A stretch of DNA of 64,000 nucleotides from JADCGM01 sp943368345 (GTDB lineage: Bacteria > Pseudomonadota > Alphaproteobacteria > Sphingomonadales > Sphingomonadaceae). Shown one piece after another: positions 17,324-26,640 of the stretch; positions within the stretch are counted from its first letter, which is position 1; every line of letters starts with the position of its first letter. Both the position numbers and the translations under genes were made by a program. The stretch spans positions 36,162-100,161 of the forward strand of contig CALRKY020000010.1 in NCBI GenBank assembly GCA_943368345.1. The letters run 5' to 3'. The notes beneath the pieces were generated by a model that worked only from the letters and a program-made list of their open reading frames with translations, was not told where the DNA came from and made no database searches.

Positions 17324-19141
17324 TCAGCCGACCTTCGCTTTGATCCGGGCGTCGATCACCTGTTCCAGCACGGTGAGCGGCATAGAGCCAAGCCGCAGAA
17401 CCTCATGGAAATCCCGGGGATCATAGCGCGCACCGAGTGCGCCCTTGTACCGGTCGCGCAGCTTTGCCCATTGGGTATGGCCGATCTTGTAGCTGAGCGC
17501 CTGTGCAGGGCCGACGCTGTACCGCTCGCACTCCCGCTGCGACCGGCCCCGGGCAAAGCCGGTGGAGGCGACCATATAGTCCGTCGCCTTTTCCAAGCTC
17601 CAGCGCTTGTAGTGGATGCCGGTATCGATCACGAGCCGCGCTGCGCGGAACAGGAAGGATTGCAGATAGCCGGCCCGGCCAAGCGGATTGCCTTCGTACA
17701 GCCCCAGCTCGTCGGCCACCTGTTCGGCGTAGAGCGCCCAGCCCTCGCTATAGGCAGAAAAGCCACCCCGCTTGCGGATGAGCGGGATATCGCCCGATTC
17801 CTGGGCCAAACTGATCTGCAAATGGTGGCCCGGTGAAGCCTCGTGATAGGTCAGGGTCGGCAGCCCGTACTTCGGCCATTCGTGCGTGTCCTTGAGGTTG
17901 ATGTAATAGGCCGCCGGACGGGAGCCATCGAGGGCAGCGCCGTTGTAATAGCCGTTCGATGCGCCATCCTGGATGAACACCGGCACCCGGCGAACCTCAA
18001 TCGGGGCTTTGGGAAGCGTCGCGAACACCTGCGGCAGGAGCGCATTTGCGACCCTGATCTGCTCATTCAGTGATTCAAGCAGTGCCGCGCGACCGGCATC
18101 GTCATTGGCATAAAGCTGGTCCGGTCGGCGATTGAGCGCGGTCAACCGGTCGCCGACGCTGCCGGTGGTCATGCCCTGCGACGACAGGATGGCATCAATC
18201 TGGGCGCTGATTTCAGCGACCTGATCCAGACCGATCTGATGAACCTCTGCCGGGGTATAGTTGGTGGTGGTCGAGGATTTGACTCCGGCGGCGTAATAGG
18301 CGTCGCCGTCCGGCAGCCGCCAGACACCGGCTTCATGGGTTGCCTTGGCCCGGAGCGCCGCAATGGTTTCGATATGGCGGTCGAGCGCGGGAAACACCTT
18401 CCCCTCGACAATCGCCTTTGCCCGGCTGCCATAGTCGGTCGTCAGTCCGGCGGCCTTTGCGCGGCGGACGACGGAGCCAACCAGGATGGTTTCTGCTGCA
18501 GGCTGACCGCGCAGCGCCTTCAACTGCTGAAGGGTGACGTCGAGCGCGAAATCGGGTGCGAAAATCCCACGCGCCGCGTCGGCCTTCTGGCGGTCAAGGC
18601 TCTGGTCCAGCGCCACGGCAAAGCCTTCGACCCGGGCCAGATAGCTTTCGGCATCATCAGCCGTGGCGATCCTGTGCTGCGAATCGAGGAAATCCGGGAT
18701 GCTGCGGTAAGGCCCCTGCTGCTGGGAAATGACATAGGGCTGAAAATTCCCGCCCGCCGAGCCGAAGGTGAACCGTTCATTGTCGGTGACAGTGCGGCCA
18801 AGCTGGAATTTCACCACGTCATAGTCGAGCGCCGACCCGGCAGAGAGTGCGGCCCGATCAACCTTCATCAGGCGCGCCAGTTGATCGCGGGCCTGTGCGA
18901 GCCGCTTTGCCTTGCCGGCGGCGGAATAATCATCGAGCCGAGATTTCAGTGCCGCCCTGTCGCCCTTGTCGAGACCATAGCCGGTGGCGCTTTGCGGACT
19001 GGCATCGACGCCTTCGTAGAAAAACTGGTCGAGCAGCGCTGCCAATCCGGCGTCGGCACCTGTTGCGGCGCGGAGCGCGGACGGGGTTGCGCTGATCAGG
19101 GCAGCTGCGCTGGCGGATGCCAGGAATTCACGGCGTTGCAT
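17324..19141 (-). CDS. DUF885 family protein, putative Tat-exported metallopeptidase
   Basis: A 605-residue protein of the DUF885 family. The N-terminus MQRREFLASASAAALISATP is a likely twin-arginine signal, so it probably acts in the periplasm. The family hallmark TYHEASPGHHLQI at about 432-443 resembles a gluzincin zinc site (HE plus a downstream His and Glu), and the tail has the conserved GWALYAEQVADELGLY. It is divergent from the 5-oxoprolinase operon 101 bp away. An exported peptidase would fit with pyroglutamate salvage, but that link is inference from proximity. Confidence 0.85.
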   Translation of the reverse strand: MQRREFLASASAAALISATPSALRAATGADAGLAALLDQFFYEGVDASPQSATGYGLDKGDRAALKSRLDDYSAAGKAKRLAQARDQLARLMKVDRAALSAGSALDYDVVKFQLGRTVTDNERFTFGSAGGNFQPYVISQQQGPYRSIPDFLDSQHRIATADDAESYLARVEGFAVALDQSLDRQKADAARGIFAPDFALDVTLQQLKALRGQPAAETILVGSVVRRAKAAGLTTDYGSRAKAIVEGKVFPALDRHIETIAALRAKATHEAGVWRLPDGDAYYAAGVKSSTTTNYTPAEVHQIGLDQVAEISAQIDAILSSQGMTTGSVGDRLTALNRRPDQLYANDDAGRAALLESLNEQIRVANALLPQVFATLPKAPIEVRRVPVFIQDGASNGYYNGAALDGSRPAAYYINLKDTHEWPKYGLPTLTYHEASPGHHLQISLAQESGDIPLIRKRGGFSAYSEGWALYAEQVADELGLYEGNPLGRAGYLQSFLFRAARLVIDTGIHYKRWSLEKATDYMVASTGFARGRSQRECERYSVGPAQALSYKIGHTQWAKLRDRYKGALGARYDPRDFHEVLRLGSMPLTVLEQVIDARIKAKVG

Positions 19142-19242
19142 GTTGGCCTCTTGTCCAAACGGGATGATGGCAGCAGCTTAGCCAGCGTTGGCAGCGCCCG
19201 ATAGACTGTTGCTTGCACGGGGTTGAGCAGTACCATGGCCGG

Positions 19243-22200
19243 ATGAAGCAGCGTGGCTGGGAATTCTGGGTCGACCGTGGCGGTACCTTCACGGACATCG
19301 TGGCACGGTCACCGACCGGAGAGCTGATCGTGCGGAAGCTGCTGTCGGAGGACCCGGAACGATATCGGGACGCTGCGGTTGCCGGCATTCGGGCGATCAT
19401 CGGTGATGCGGATACCGCAATCGACGCTGTCAAAATGGGGACAACTGTTGCCACCAACGCCTTGCTGGAGCGGCGGGGGGAGCCGGTCCTGCTGGCGATC
19501 ACGCGCGGGTTTCGCGACGCGCTGCGCATCGGCAATCAGGCACGCCCCAAATTGTTCGACCGGCAGATCAAATTGCCAACACCGCTCTATCAGGACGTGA
19601 TCGAGATTGATGAACGGGTCAGTGCCGAGGGGGAGGTTTTCCGGGGCGTTGACACCGCCGGTGCACGACAGGCCATGGCAGCGGCCTATTCGCGAGGGCT
19701 GCGCGCCGTCGCCATCGTGCTGATGCACGCCGACCGTTATCCGGCGCACGAAGCGGTATTGGCGGCAATCGCGCGCGATATCGGGTTCACGCAACTCTCG
19801 GTCAGCCACGATATGGCCCGGCTGATCAAGCTGATCCCGCGCGGTGATACCGCGGTGGTCGATGCCTATCTGTCGCCGGTGCTGCGGCGCTACGTTGATC
19901 AAGTAAGCGGCGAGTTGGGGCGGACGCGGTTGTTGTTCATGCAGTCCAGTGGTGGTCTGGTCGCCGCCTCGGCATTTCGGGGCAAGGATGCGGTCCTGTC
20001 GGGACCGGCGGGCGGTATCGTCGGGATGGTCAAGACCGCGGAGGCGGCTGGCTATCAGCGTCTGGTTGGCTTCGACATGGGGGGAACCTCGACCGATGTT
20101 TCCTGGTACGCCGGCAGCTATGAGCGGTCGGAGGAGACCGAGGTTGCGGGCGTCCGGCTGCGCGCACCGATGCTCGCTATTCACACAGTCGCGGCTGGCG
20201 GGGGATCGATCTGCACCTTTGACGGCGCCCGGCTGCGGGTCGGGCCGGAATCGGCAGGGGCAGTACCGGGACCGGCTTGCTACCGGCGCGGCGGGCCGCT
20301 GACGGTCACCGATTGCAATGTCCAACTCGGCAGGTTGCGACCGGAGTTCTTTCCGTCCCTGTTCGGCCCGAACGGGGATCAGCCGATTGATACCGAGGCG
20401 GTGCGGCAGCGCTTTGCCGAACTCACAACGGTAACCGGCCTGTCTGCGGACGCACTGGCGCACGGGTTTCTGGCGATTGCCGTTGACAGCATGGCCCGCG
20501 CCATCAAGCGCGTGTCGGTCGAACGGGGGCATGATGTCGCCGATTCGACCTTGGTCTGCTTTGGCGGTGCGGCGGGGCAACATGCCTGCATGGTTGCCGA
20601 TGCGCTGGAAATCGGGCGGATCATGATCCATCCGCTCGCCGGGGTGCTGTCCGCCTATGGCATGGGTCTGGCCGACCTTCGGGTGACGCGCCAGGACGGT
20701 GTCGGCACCGATGTGGCACTTGGCGGCTGGGACCCCGTGGCGGCCGATGCCGTCGCAGCTGCCCGGGCCGAACTGGCAGCGCAGGATATTCCCGTTGCCT
20801 ATGTCTCGGTCGAGCAGCGCGCCCGGCTGAAATATGCCGGAACCGATGCGCCGCTGGAATTGCCGCTCGCGCCTGCCATGCGCGCGGCGTTCGATGCGCT
20901 CCACCTGCAACGGTTCGGCTTCAGCGACCCGACCCGTGCGGTGCTGCTCGATGCCCTTGTGACCGATGCGGTCGGGCATGTTCAGACCCCAGACTCAACT
21001 CCGTTCATCCCGAGCGAAGGCGAGGGACCCAGTTCCAGAATGGGTGCGTCCCTCGACTTCGCTCGGGATGAGCGGGGCTTGGTGACTGTTGAACGTGGAG
21101 CGCTTTCACCCGCTAACCCCCTGTCGGGGCCTGCGATCATCACCGACGCGACTGGTACCACCTGGGTTGAACACGGCTGGGCAGCGCGGGTCGATGCAGC
21201 GCGCAACCTGATCCTGGAGCGCGTCGTCCCGCTCGAACGGCGGACCGCAATCGGGACCGAGGTGGACCCGGTGCGGCTTGAACTTTTTGCCAACCGGTTC
21301 ATGGGAATTGCGGAGGCGATGGGGGCCGCCCTTCAGGCCACCGCCTATTCGGTCAACATCAAGGAACGGCTGGATTTTTCCTGCGCGCTGTTCGACCAGA
21401 CCGGGGCCTTGATCGCCAACGCGCCGCACATGCCGGTGCATCTGGGGTCGATGGGGGACAGCGTCAAGGCGGTGATGGGTCGCGCCAGATCGGATCGCGG
21501 CATCCGGGACGGCGACGCCTATATGCTGAACGCGCCGTACAATGGCGGCACCCACCTTCCCGACGTCACCGTGATCGCGCCGGTCTTCGATGCCGGAGAA
21601 CTGGCTTTTTGGGTGGCGGCGCGCGGGCACCAGGCTGATATCGGCGGAATCACGCCGGGGTCGATGCCACCCACCAGCCGGACGGTGGCGGAGGAAGGCG
21701 TGCTGATCGATGACGTGCTACTGGTTGACGCCGGGCATTTTCTGGAACGCGAAACCACCGCCCTGCTTTCGTCCGGCCCGTGGCCTGCCCGCAATCCGGC
21801 GCAGAACATCGCCGACCTGAAGGCCCAGGTCGCCGCCTGCGCCACCGGTGCCGCCGAACTGCGCCGCTTGGTCGCCGAAGTCGGACGTGATGTGGTCACC
21901 GCCTATATGGGGCACGTACAGGACAATGCGGCGGAGGCAGTGCGCCGGGTGATCGACAAGCTCGCCGATGGGCAATTTCGCTACGAACTGGACAATGGTG
22001 CCGTCGTGCAGGTTGCGATCCGTGTGGACCGCAAGGAGCGCACCGCTCGGGTCGATTTCAGCGGCACAAGTCCGCAGCAGCCAAACAACTTTAACGCGCC
22101 CCTGTCGGTGACCCGCGCGGCGACCCTTTATGTGTTCCGCGCGCTCGTCGATGATGATCTGCCGCTGAATGATGGTTGCATGCGCCCGATTGAACTCATC

Positions 22201-22791
22201 GTACCGGACGGCTCGCTGCTCAATCCGCGCTATCCCGCCGCCGTCGTTGCGGGCAATGTTGAAACCAGTCAGGTCATCTGCGACGCGCTGTACGGTGCGA
22301 TGGGGGTCATGGCGGCAAGTTGCGGGACGATGAGCAATTTTACGTTCGGCAATGACCGGCACCAATATTATGAAACCATCGCCGGTGGGTCAGGGGCGGG
22401 GTCGGATTTTGATGGGACGGGGCCGGTGCAAACCCATATGACCAACAGCCGCCTGACTGATCCGGAGGTGCTGGAGACGCGATTTCCGGTGGTGTTGGAG
22501 GAGTTTTCGGTCCGATCGGACTCAGGCGGGCAGGGTCGTCACCGGGGCGGTGACGGCGCAATTCGGCGCATCCGGTTCCGGGAAGCGATGACCGCCAGCA
22601 TCTTGTCCAACCGGCGGCGGGTGCCGCCATTCGGCCTGGCTGGCGGCAAAACCGGTAAGGCCGGTCGCAATGCCGTTGAACGGGTGGACGGCAGGGTCGA
22701 GGAGCTTGGGCCAACCGAAATGGTGGAGGTTGCGGTGGGGGATATGTTCGTGATCGAAACGCCGGGTGGCGGGGGATTTGGTCGATGCTGA
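19243..22791 (+). CDS. oplAH: 5-oxoprolinase (ATP-hydrolysing), hydantoinase A/B fusion
   Basis: Predicted to hydrolyse 5-oxo-L-proline to glutamate with ATP. The 1182-residue chain joins HyuA-like and HyuB-like halves as in eukaryotic and some bacterial 5-oxoprolinases. The HyuA half begins WEFWVDRGGTFTDIVARSP (actin-like ATPase loop) and has MGTTVATNALLERRGEP and GFDMGGTSTDVS. The HyuB half begins near residue 670 (DPVRLELFANRFMGIAEAMG) and has MPVHLGSMGDSVKAV and DVTVIAPVF. A TTG 30 bp upstream is open in frame, but the ATG at 19243 is preferred. A 75-bp palindromic repeat is inserted in frame just before the HyuB half. The end overlaps DUF969 by 7 bp. Confidence 0.9.
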   Translation: MKQRGWEFWVDRGGTFTDIVARSPTGELIVRKLLSEDPERYRDAAVAGIRAIIGDADTAIDAVKMGTTVATNALLERRGEPVLLAITRGFRDALRIGNQARPKLFDRQIKLPTPLYQDVIEIDERVSAEGEVFRGVDTAGARQAMAAAYSRGLRAVAIVLMHADRYPAHEAVLAAIARDIGFTQLSVSHDMARLIKLIPRGDTAVVDAYLSPVLRRYVDQVSGELGRTRLLFMQSSGGLVAASAFRGKDAVLSGPAGGIVGMVKTAEAAGYQRLVGFDMGGTSTDVSWYAGSYERSEETEVAGVRLRAPMLAIHTVAAGGGSICTFDGARLRVGPESAGAVPGPACYRRGGPLTVTDCNVQLGRLRPEFFPSLFGPNGDQPIDTEAVRQRFAELTTVTGLSADALAHGFLAIAVDSMARAIKRVSVERGHDVADSTLVCFGGAAGQHACMVADALEIGRIMIHPLAGVLSAYGMGLADLRVTRQDGVGTDVALGGWDPVAADAVAAARAELAAQDIPVAYVSVEQRARLKYAGTDAPLELPLAPAMRAAFDALHLQRFGFSDPTRAVLLDALVTDAVGHVQTPDSTPFIPSEGEGPSSRMGASLDFARDERGLVTVERGALSPANPLSGPAIITDATGTTWVEHGWAARVDAARNLILERVVPLERRTAIGTEVDPVRLELFANRFMGIAEAMGAALQATAYSVNIKERLDFSCALFDQTGALIANAPHMPVHLGSMGDSVKAVMGRARSDRGIRDGDAYMLNAPYNGGTHLPDVTVIAPVFDAGELAFWVAARGHQADIGGITPGSMPPTSRTVAEEGVLIDDVLLVDAGHFLERETTALLSSGPWPARNPAQNIADLKAQVAACATGAAELRRLVAEVGRDVVTAYMGHVQDNAAEAVRRVIDKLADGQFRYELDNGAVVQVAIRVDRKERTARVDFSGTSPQQPNNFNAPLSVTRAATLYVFRALVDDDLPLNDGCMRPIELIVPDGSLLNPRYPAAVVAGNVETSQVICDALYGAMGVMAASCGTMSNFTFGNDRHQYYETIAGGSGAGSDFDGTGPVQTHMTNSRLTDPEVLETRFPVVLEEFSVRSDSGGQGRHRGGDGAIRRIRFREAMTASILSNRRRVPPFGLAGGKTGKAGRNAVERVDGRVEELGPTEMVEVAVGDMFVIETPGGGGFGRC
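21001..21075. repeat. Palindromic repeat inserted in frame in oplAH
   Basis: Two 28-bp arms (21001-21028 and 21048-21075) are reverse complements with two mismatches, around a 19-bp loop. The core CATCCCGAGCGAAG followed by CGAGGGAC is a repeat I associate with sphingomonad intergenic DNA. The 75-bp length is a multiple of three and adds about 25 residues (including PFIPSEGEGPSSRMG and LDFARDE) at about residue 587 of the oxoprolinase. Confidence 0.85.
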
Positions 22792-23438
22792 CCCTTCTTG
22801 GCATCGCCGTCATCGTTGCGGGCTTCGTGTTGCGCATCAACGCCTTGCTGGTTGTCGCGGTTGCGGCTTTGGTGACGGGGCTTGCCGCCGGGTTGGATCC
22901 GCTCGCGGTCATCGCTGCCTTTGGCAAGGCCTTCAACGATGCCCGGTATGTCAGCGCGGTATGGCTGGTGCTGCCGGTGATCGGGCTGTTGGAGCGGGCC
23001 GGTTTGCAGGAACGCGCGAAATTGTTGATCGGCGGCATCCGGGCAGCGACGGTCGGACGGCTGTTGCTCGCCTATTTTGTCATCCGTCAGCTGACGGCGG
23101 CGGTCGGGCTGCATTCGGTCGGCGGACAGGCCCAAACGGTTCGCCCGCTGGTTGCCCCGATGGCGGAGGCCGCTGCTGAACGCGAAGCAACATTGACCGA
23201 TGCCGAGCGCGAAAAGGTCCGGGCGATGGCAGCGGGCACCGACAATATCGCGCTGTTCTTCGGAGAGGACATCTTCCTCGCGATAGCCTCAATCCTGCTG
23301 ATCAAGGGCTTTCTGGAGGCCAATGGCATTATCGTCAGCCCCCTGGAATTGTCGCTCTGGGCGATCCCCACCGCCATTGTTGCGCTGGTGGTGCACGGGA
23401 CCCGGTTGCTGCGGTTCAAGCCGGGAGCGGCGAAATGA
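22785..23438 (+). CDS. DUF969 family membrane protein
   Basis: Inner-membrane protein of 217 residues with several hydrophobic segments (LTLLGIAVIVAGFVLRINAL, LLVVAVAALVTGLAAGLDPL) and the family motifs AFGKAFNDARYVSAVWLVLP and AVGLHSVGGQAQTVRPLVAP. The DUF969-DUF979 pair is found next to pyroglutamyl peptidase or 5-oxoprolinase genes in other bacteria and is suspected to be a 5-oxoproline transporter. Here it overlaps the oxoprolinase by 7 bp and DUF979 by 4 bp, supporting that idea. The transport role itself is inference. Confidence 0.88.
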   Translation: MLTLLGIAVIVAGFVLRINALLVVAVAALVTGLAAGLDPLAVIAAFGKAFNDARYVSAVWLVLPVIGLLERAGLQERAKLLIGGIRAATVGRLLLAYFVIRQLTAAVGLHSVGGQAQTVRPLVAPMAEAAAEREATLTDAEREKVRAMAAGTDNIALFFGEDIFLAIASILLIKGFLEANGIIVSPLELSLWAIPTAIVALVVHGTRLLRFKPGAAK

Positions 23439-24373
23439 TCACGCTCGCCACAGTCTATCTTCTCGCCGGATTGATGTTCGGCGGCGTGGCGGTCGCCTCC
23501 CTGGTCGATCGGAGCAACCGCCGGCGCTGGACAACTGCGCTGTTCTGGGCCGGACTGGCCGTCAGTTTCCTTGCCGGGGACCAATTGGGCGACCTCGGCA
23601 ACGGGTTTCTGGTGATCCTTCTGGTCACCATAGCCGGGACGGGCGGGCTTCGTTCCGGCACGCCGCAAACCAGCACGGTCGAACAACGAACCGAGAATGC
23701 CGTCCGGCGCGGCAATGCGCTGTTCCTGCCCGCCCTGATCATCCCGGCCACTGCGTTGCTGGGGACGCTGCTGCTGAAGGACAGCGGCTGGGTCGATCCC
23801 AAACAGGTGACGCTGATCTCGCTGGGCCTCGGCGTCGCGGCGGCGCTGCTGGTGACGCTGGTCTGGTTGCGACCGCCCGCGACCGCCCCGGTGCAGGAGG
23901 CGCGCCGGTTGCTCGATTCGATCAGCTGGGTGGCCATCCTGCCCCAGATGCTGGCAGCGCTCGGTGCGGTGTTCGCGCTGGCCGGTGTTGGGGATGTGGT
24001 TGGTAAACTGGCGACGGATTATGTCCCGCTCACCACGCCCTTTGCTGCCGTTGCCGCCTATGCTGTGGGGATGGCTTTGTTCACGATGGTCATGGGCAAT
24101 GCCTTTGCCGCCTTTCCGGTGATGACGGCGGCCATCGGCCTGCCGATCGTGGTGACGCAGTTTGGCGGCGACGTGGCGGTCGTTGCAGCCATCGGCATGC
24201 TGTCAGGATTTTGTGGGACGCTGCTGACCCCGATGGCGGCCAATTTCAACATCCTGCCGGTCGCCCTGCTGACCCTCAACGACCGCAATGCTGTCATCAA
24301 GGCGCAGGCACCAACCGCGCTCATCATGCTGCTGGCCAATGCGCTGCTCATGTATTTTCTGGCCTTCCGATGA
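23435..24373 (+). CDS. DUF979 family membrane protein
   Basis: Polytopic membrane protein of 312 residues and the standard partner of DUF969. Hydrophobic segments run throughout; conserved stretches are NALFLPALIIPATALLGTLL, MALFTMVMGNAFAAFPVMTA and LSGFCGTLLTPMAANFNILP, the last like a substrate-path loop of ion-transporter-type permeases. It overlaps DUF969 and DUF2891 by 4 bp each, so stoichiometric expression with the oxoprolinase is likely. Probable component of a two-protein uptake system for 5-oxoproline or related compounds. Confidence 0.87.
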   Translation: MITLATVYLLAGLMFGGVAVASLVDRSNRRRWTTALFWAGLAVSFLAGDQLGDLGNGFLVILLVTIAGTGGLRSGTPQTSTVEQRTENAVRRGNALFLPALIIPATALLGTLLLKDSGWVDPKQVTLISLGLGVAAALLVTLVWLRPPATAPVQEARRLLDSISWVAILPQMLAALGAVFALAGVGDVVGKLATDYVPLTTPFAAVAAYAVGMALFTMVMGNAFAAFPVMTAAIGLPIVVTQFGGDVAVVAAIGMLSGFCGTLLTPMAANFNILPVALLTLNDRNAVIKAQAPTALIMLLANALLMYFLAFR

Positions 24374-25350
24374 CCCCGGATGTCGCCTCCCGGTTTGTCG
24401 GCATCGCGCTCGGCCATGTCGGGCGGGAATATCCGCACAAGCTTGATCATGTGATGGATGGGCCAGCGGATGTGCGGACGCCGCGCGACCTGCATCCGAT
24501 TTTCTTTGGCAGTTTCGACTGGCACAGCTGTGTCCATAGCCATTGGCTGCTCGCGCGCCTGCTTCGTGCCTGTCCCGATATGCCGGAGGCGCCGGCCATT
24601 CGGGAGTTGTTTGACACGCAGTTCACGACCGCCAACGTTGCGGGCGAACTGGCCTATCTTGCGGCGCCGTCGTCGCGCGGGTTTGTGCGCCCATATGGCT
24701 GGGCCTGGTTGCTGAAACTGGCGGCGGAACTGCGTCTGCATGATGCGGACTGGTCGGTGACGCTCGCGCCGCTGTCGGAGGCTTTCGCGGCGCGGTTCAC
24801 CGACTTTCTGCCAAAGCTGACCTATCCGTTGCGGGTCGGCACGCATTTCAACATCGCCTTCGCGCTGCGTCTGGCGCTCGACTATGCCGACGCAAATCTT
24901 GCCGGGCTGATCGGTGACCGGGCGCGGGTCTGGTTTGCCGGGGACCGCGATTGTCAGGCGTGGGAGCCGGGGGGTGATGAATTCCTGTCCCCGGCGCTGT
25001 GCGAGGCAGTGCTGATGCTGCGGGTGCTGCGCCCGGGAGCGTTCGCCGCCTGGTTCGCGACATTCCTGCCGGGGGTTGGTGATTCCGCACCCGCCGCTTT
25101 GTTCGCTCCGGCAACCGTCAGCGACCGCAGTGACGGCAAGATTGCGCATCTTGATGGACTGAATCTCAGCCGGGCGTGGTGCTGGCGCGAACTGGCTCCG
25201 TCCCTCCCGGTTGCTGAACGCAACGCAGCGCTGGCAGCGGCGGACCGCCATGTCGCAGCCAGCCTGCCGCATATCGTCGGCGACTATATGGGCGAGCATT
25301 GGCTGGCGACCTATGCGGCAATGGCGATGTTGGCCGAGGACGGCGTGTGA
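24370..25350 (+). CDS. DUF2891 family protein
   Basis: A 326-residue protein without signal peptide or membrane segment. It starts at the ATG overlapping the DUF979 stop. Family features are HPIFFGSFDWHSCVHSHWLL near residue 42, FVRPYGWAWLLKLAAELRLH near 115, YPLRVGTHFNIAFALRLALD near 150 and the C-terminal HIVGDYMGEHWLATYAAMAM. Conserved His/Trp/Asp positions suggest an alpha/alpha-barrel-like enzyme, but no activity is known to me. Its invariable place behind DUF969/DUF979 suggests a job in the same pathway. Confidence 0.85.
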   Translation: MTPDVASRFVGIALGHVGREYPHKLDHVMDGPADVRTPRDLHPIFFGSFDWHSCVHSHWLLARLLRACPDMPEAPAIRELFDTQFTTANVAGELAYLAAPSSRGFVRPYGWAWLLKLAAELRLHDADWSVTLAPLSEAFAARFTDFLPKLTYPLRVGTHFNIAFALRLALDYADANLAGLIGDRARVWFAGDRDCQAWEPGGDEFLSPALCEAVLMLRVLRPGAFAAWFATFLPGVGDSAPAALFAPATVSDRSDGKIAHLDGLNLSRAWCWRELAPSLPVAERNAALAAADRHVAASLPHIVGDYMGEHWLATYAAMAMLAEDGV

Positions 25351-26246
25351 GCGGCCATCATCATCATGACCATGCTCATGATCATGCAGCGCACAGCCGC
25401 GACTGGCGTTACGGCGTCGGCATCGCGCTCAATCTGACATTTGTCGGCGTTGAAGCGGTTGCCGGGGTCCTCACCAATTCAACGGCATTGCTGGCCGATG
25501 CTGGCCACAATCTATCGGATGTGCTCGGTCTGGCGCTGGCCGGGGGCGCGGCCTGGCTGTCAACGCGCAGCGGGGGTCCGCAGCGCACCTATGGTTTTGC
25601 CAAGGCAACCGTTCTTGCCTCCCTCGCCAATGCACTGATCCTGATCTTTGCCTGCGGCGCAATCGCCTTGGCAGCCGTGCAGCGGTTCAACCAACCGGCG
25701 GACGTGGCAACCGGGGTGGTGATCTGGGTGGCGGCCGCCGGTGTGGTCATCAACGGCCTAACCGCCTGGTTGTTCATTGGCGGGCATGACGTCAATGAAC
25801 GCGGTGCCTTCCTGCACATGGCGGGCGATGCGGCGGTGTCATTCGGCGTCATCGTTGCCGCGATTGTCATGCAGACAACGGGCTGGTTGTGGCTCGATCC
25901 GGCCACCAGCCTGGTGATCGTTGCAGTCATCCTGCTGTCGGGCTGGCGGTTGCTGCGGGAATCGCTCGATCTAGCGCTGGACGCAGCACCGAGGGGGAAG
26001 GATGTTGCAGCGGTGCGGGCGTTTCTGGCGGCGCAACCGGGTGTGCTCGCGGTCCATGACCTGCACATCTGGGCGATCAGCGCGCGGGAAACCGCGCTGA
26101 CCGCCCATATTGTGCGACCGGGGTCCGACGACGCGGTATTGCGCAGCCTGGCCAGATCGCTGGAACAGGAATTTGGGATCGGCCATGCGACGTTGCAGAT
26201 CGAGGCCGCCCATCTGGATGACTGCCCATCGGGCAATTGTCGCTAG
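25347..26246 (+). CDS. Cation diffusion facilitator (CzcD/ZitB-like metal exporter)
   Basis: Exports divalent metals such as zinc or cobalt by proton antiport. The start is a GTG overlapping the DUF2891 stop (GTGA), giving 299 residues that begin with the histidine-rich SGHHHHDHAHDHAAHSRDWR, a metal-binding leader. The family signature ALLADAGHNLSDVLGLALAG carries the HxxxD site, and HDLHIWAISARETALTAHIV is the cytoplasmic dimerisation domain. Why a metal exporter is coupled to an oxoprolinase operon is unclear; one of the operon's enzymes may be a metalloenzyme. Confidence 0.92.
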   Translation: MSGHHHHDHAHDHAAHSRDWRYGVGIALNLTFVGVEAVAGVLTNSTALLADAGHNLSDVLGLALAGGAAWLSTRSGGPQRTYGFAKATVLASLANALILIFACGAIALAAVQRFNQPADVATGVVIWVAAAGVVINGLTAWLFIGGHDVNERGAFLHMAGDAAVSFGVIVAAIVMQTTGWLWLDPATSLVIVAVILLSGWRLLRESLDLALDAAPRGKDVAAVRAFLAAQPGVLAVHDLHIWAISARETALTAHIVRPGSDDAVLRSLARSLEQEFGIGHATLQIEAAHLDDCPSGNCR

Positions 26247-26364
26247 CGATGACTCTGTGATCCGAACCGATGCGCTCATGTTGAGATACCGAGGGCGGTG
26301 CTGACAGGCTAACGCTAACTTGTCTCCGGTTCAGGGCTCGGTAGTGCGAGGGCCGGAGGTTCGC

Positions 26365-26640
26365 ATGCAGCCGATTTCATTCAAGCGTCATCGAATCCCG
26401 CCGGACGCGATCCGCCTGGCGGTGTGGTTGTACTTCCGCTTCACGCTGAGCGTGCGCGATGTCGAGGAGCTGCTAGTGCAACGCGGGATCGAGGCCAGCC
26501 GCGAGGCGGTGTGCTGCTGGGTGATCAAGTTTGGTCCACTCATCGCGGCCAATTTGCGCCGGCGTCGGCCGCGACCGACGGGCTGTTGGCATCTTGGTGA
26601 GATGGTCGTGCGGATCGGCGGCCATCGCATGTACTTGTGG
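26365..26640 (+). pseudogene. IS6 family transposase, N-terminal remnant
   Basis: About 92 codons match the beginning of IS6-family transposases: FKRHRIPPDAIRLAVWLYFR, LSVRDVEELLVQRGIE and RPTGCWHLGEMVVRIGG, ending at HRMYLWR. The N-terminal helix-turn-helix is present, but the first catalytic Asp of the DDE triad (HLDEM in active members) reads HLGEM, and the rest of the gene is missing. The homology stops exactly at the 3' end of tRNA-Arg, and the frame closes at 26667 inside it. No terminal inverted repeat was recognised. GGAGG still precedes the ATG. Confidence 0.85.

Noticed and set aside
19309..20979. A 556-codon minus-strand open frame inside the oxoprolinase gene
   Set aside because: The plus strand encodes conserved HyuA motifs over the same span; the antisense frame has no recognisable domain.
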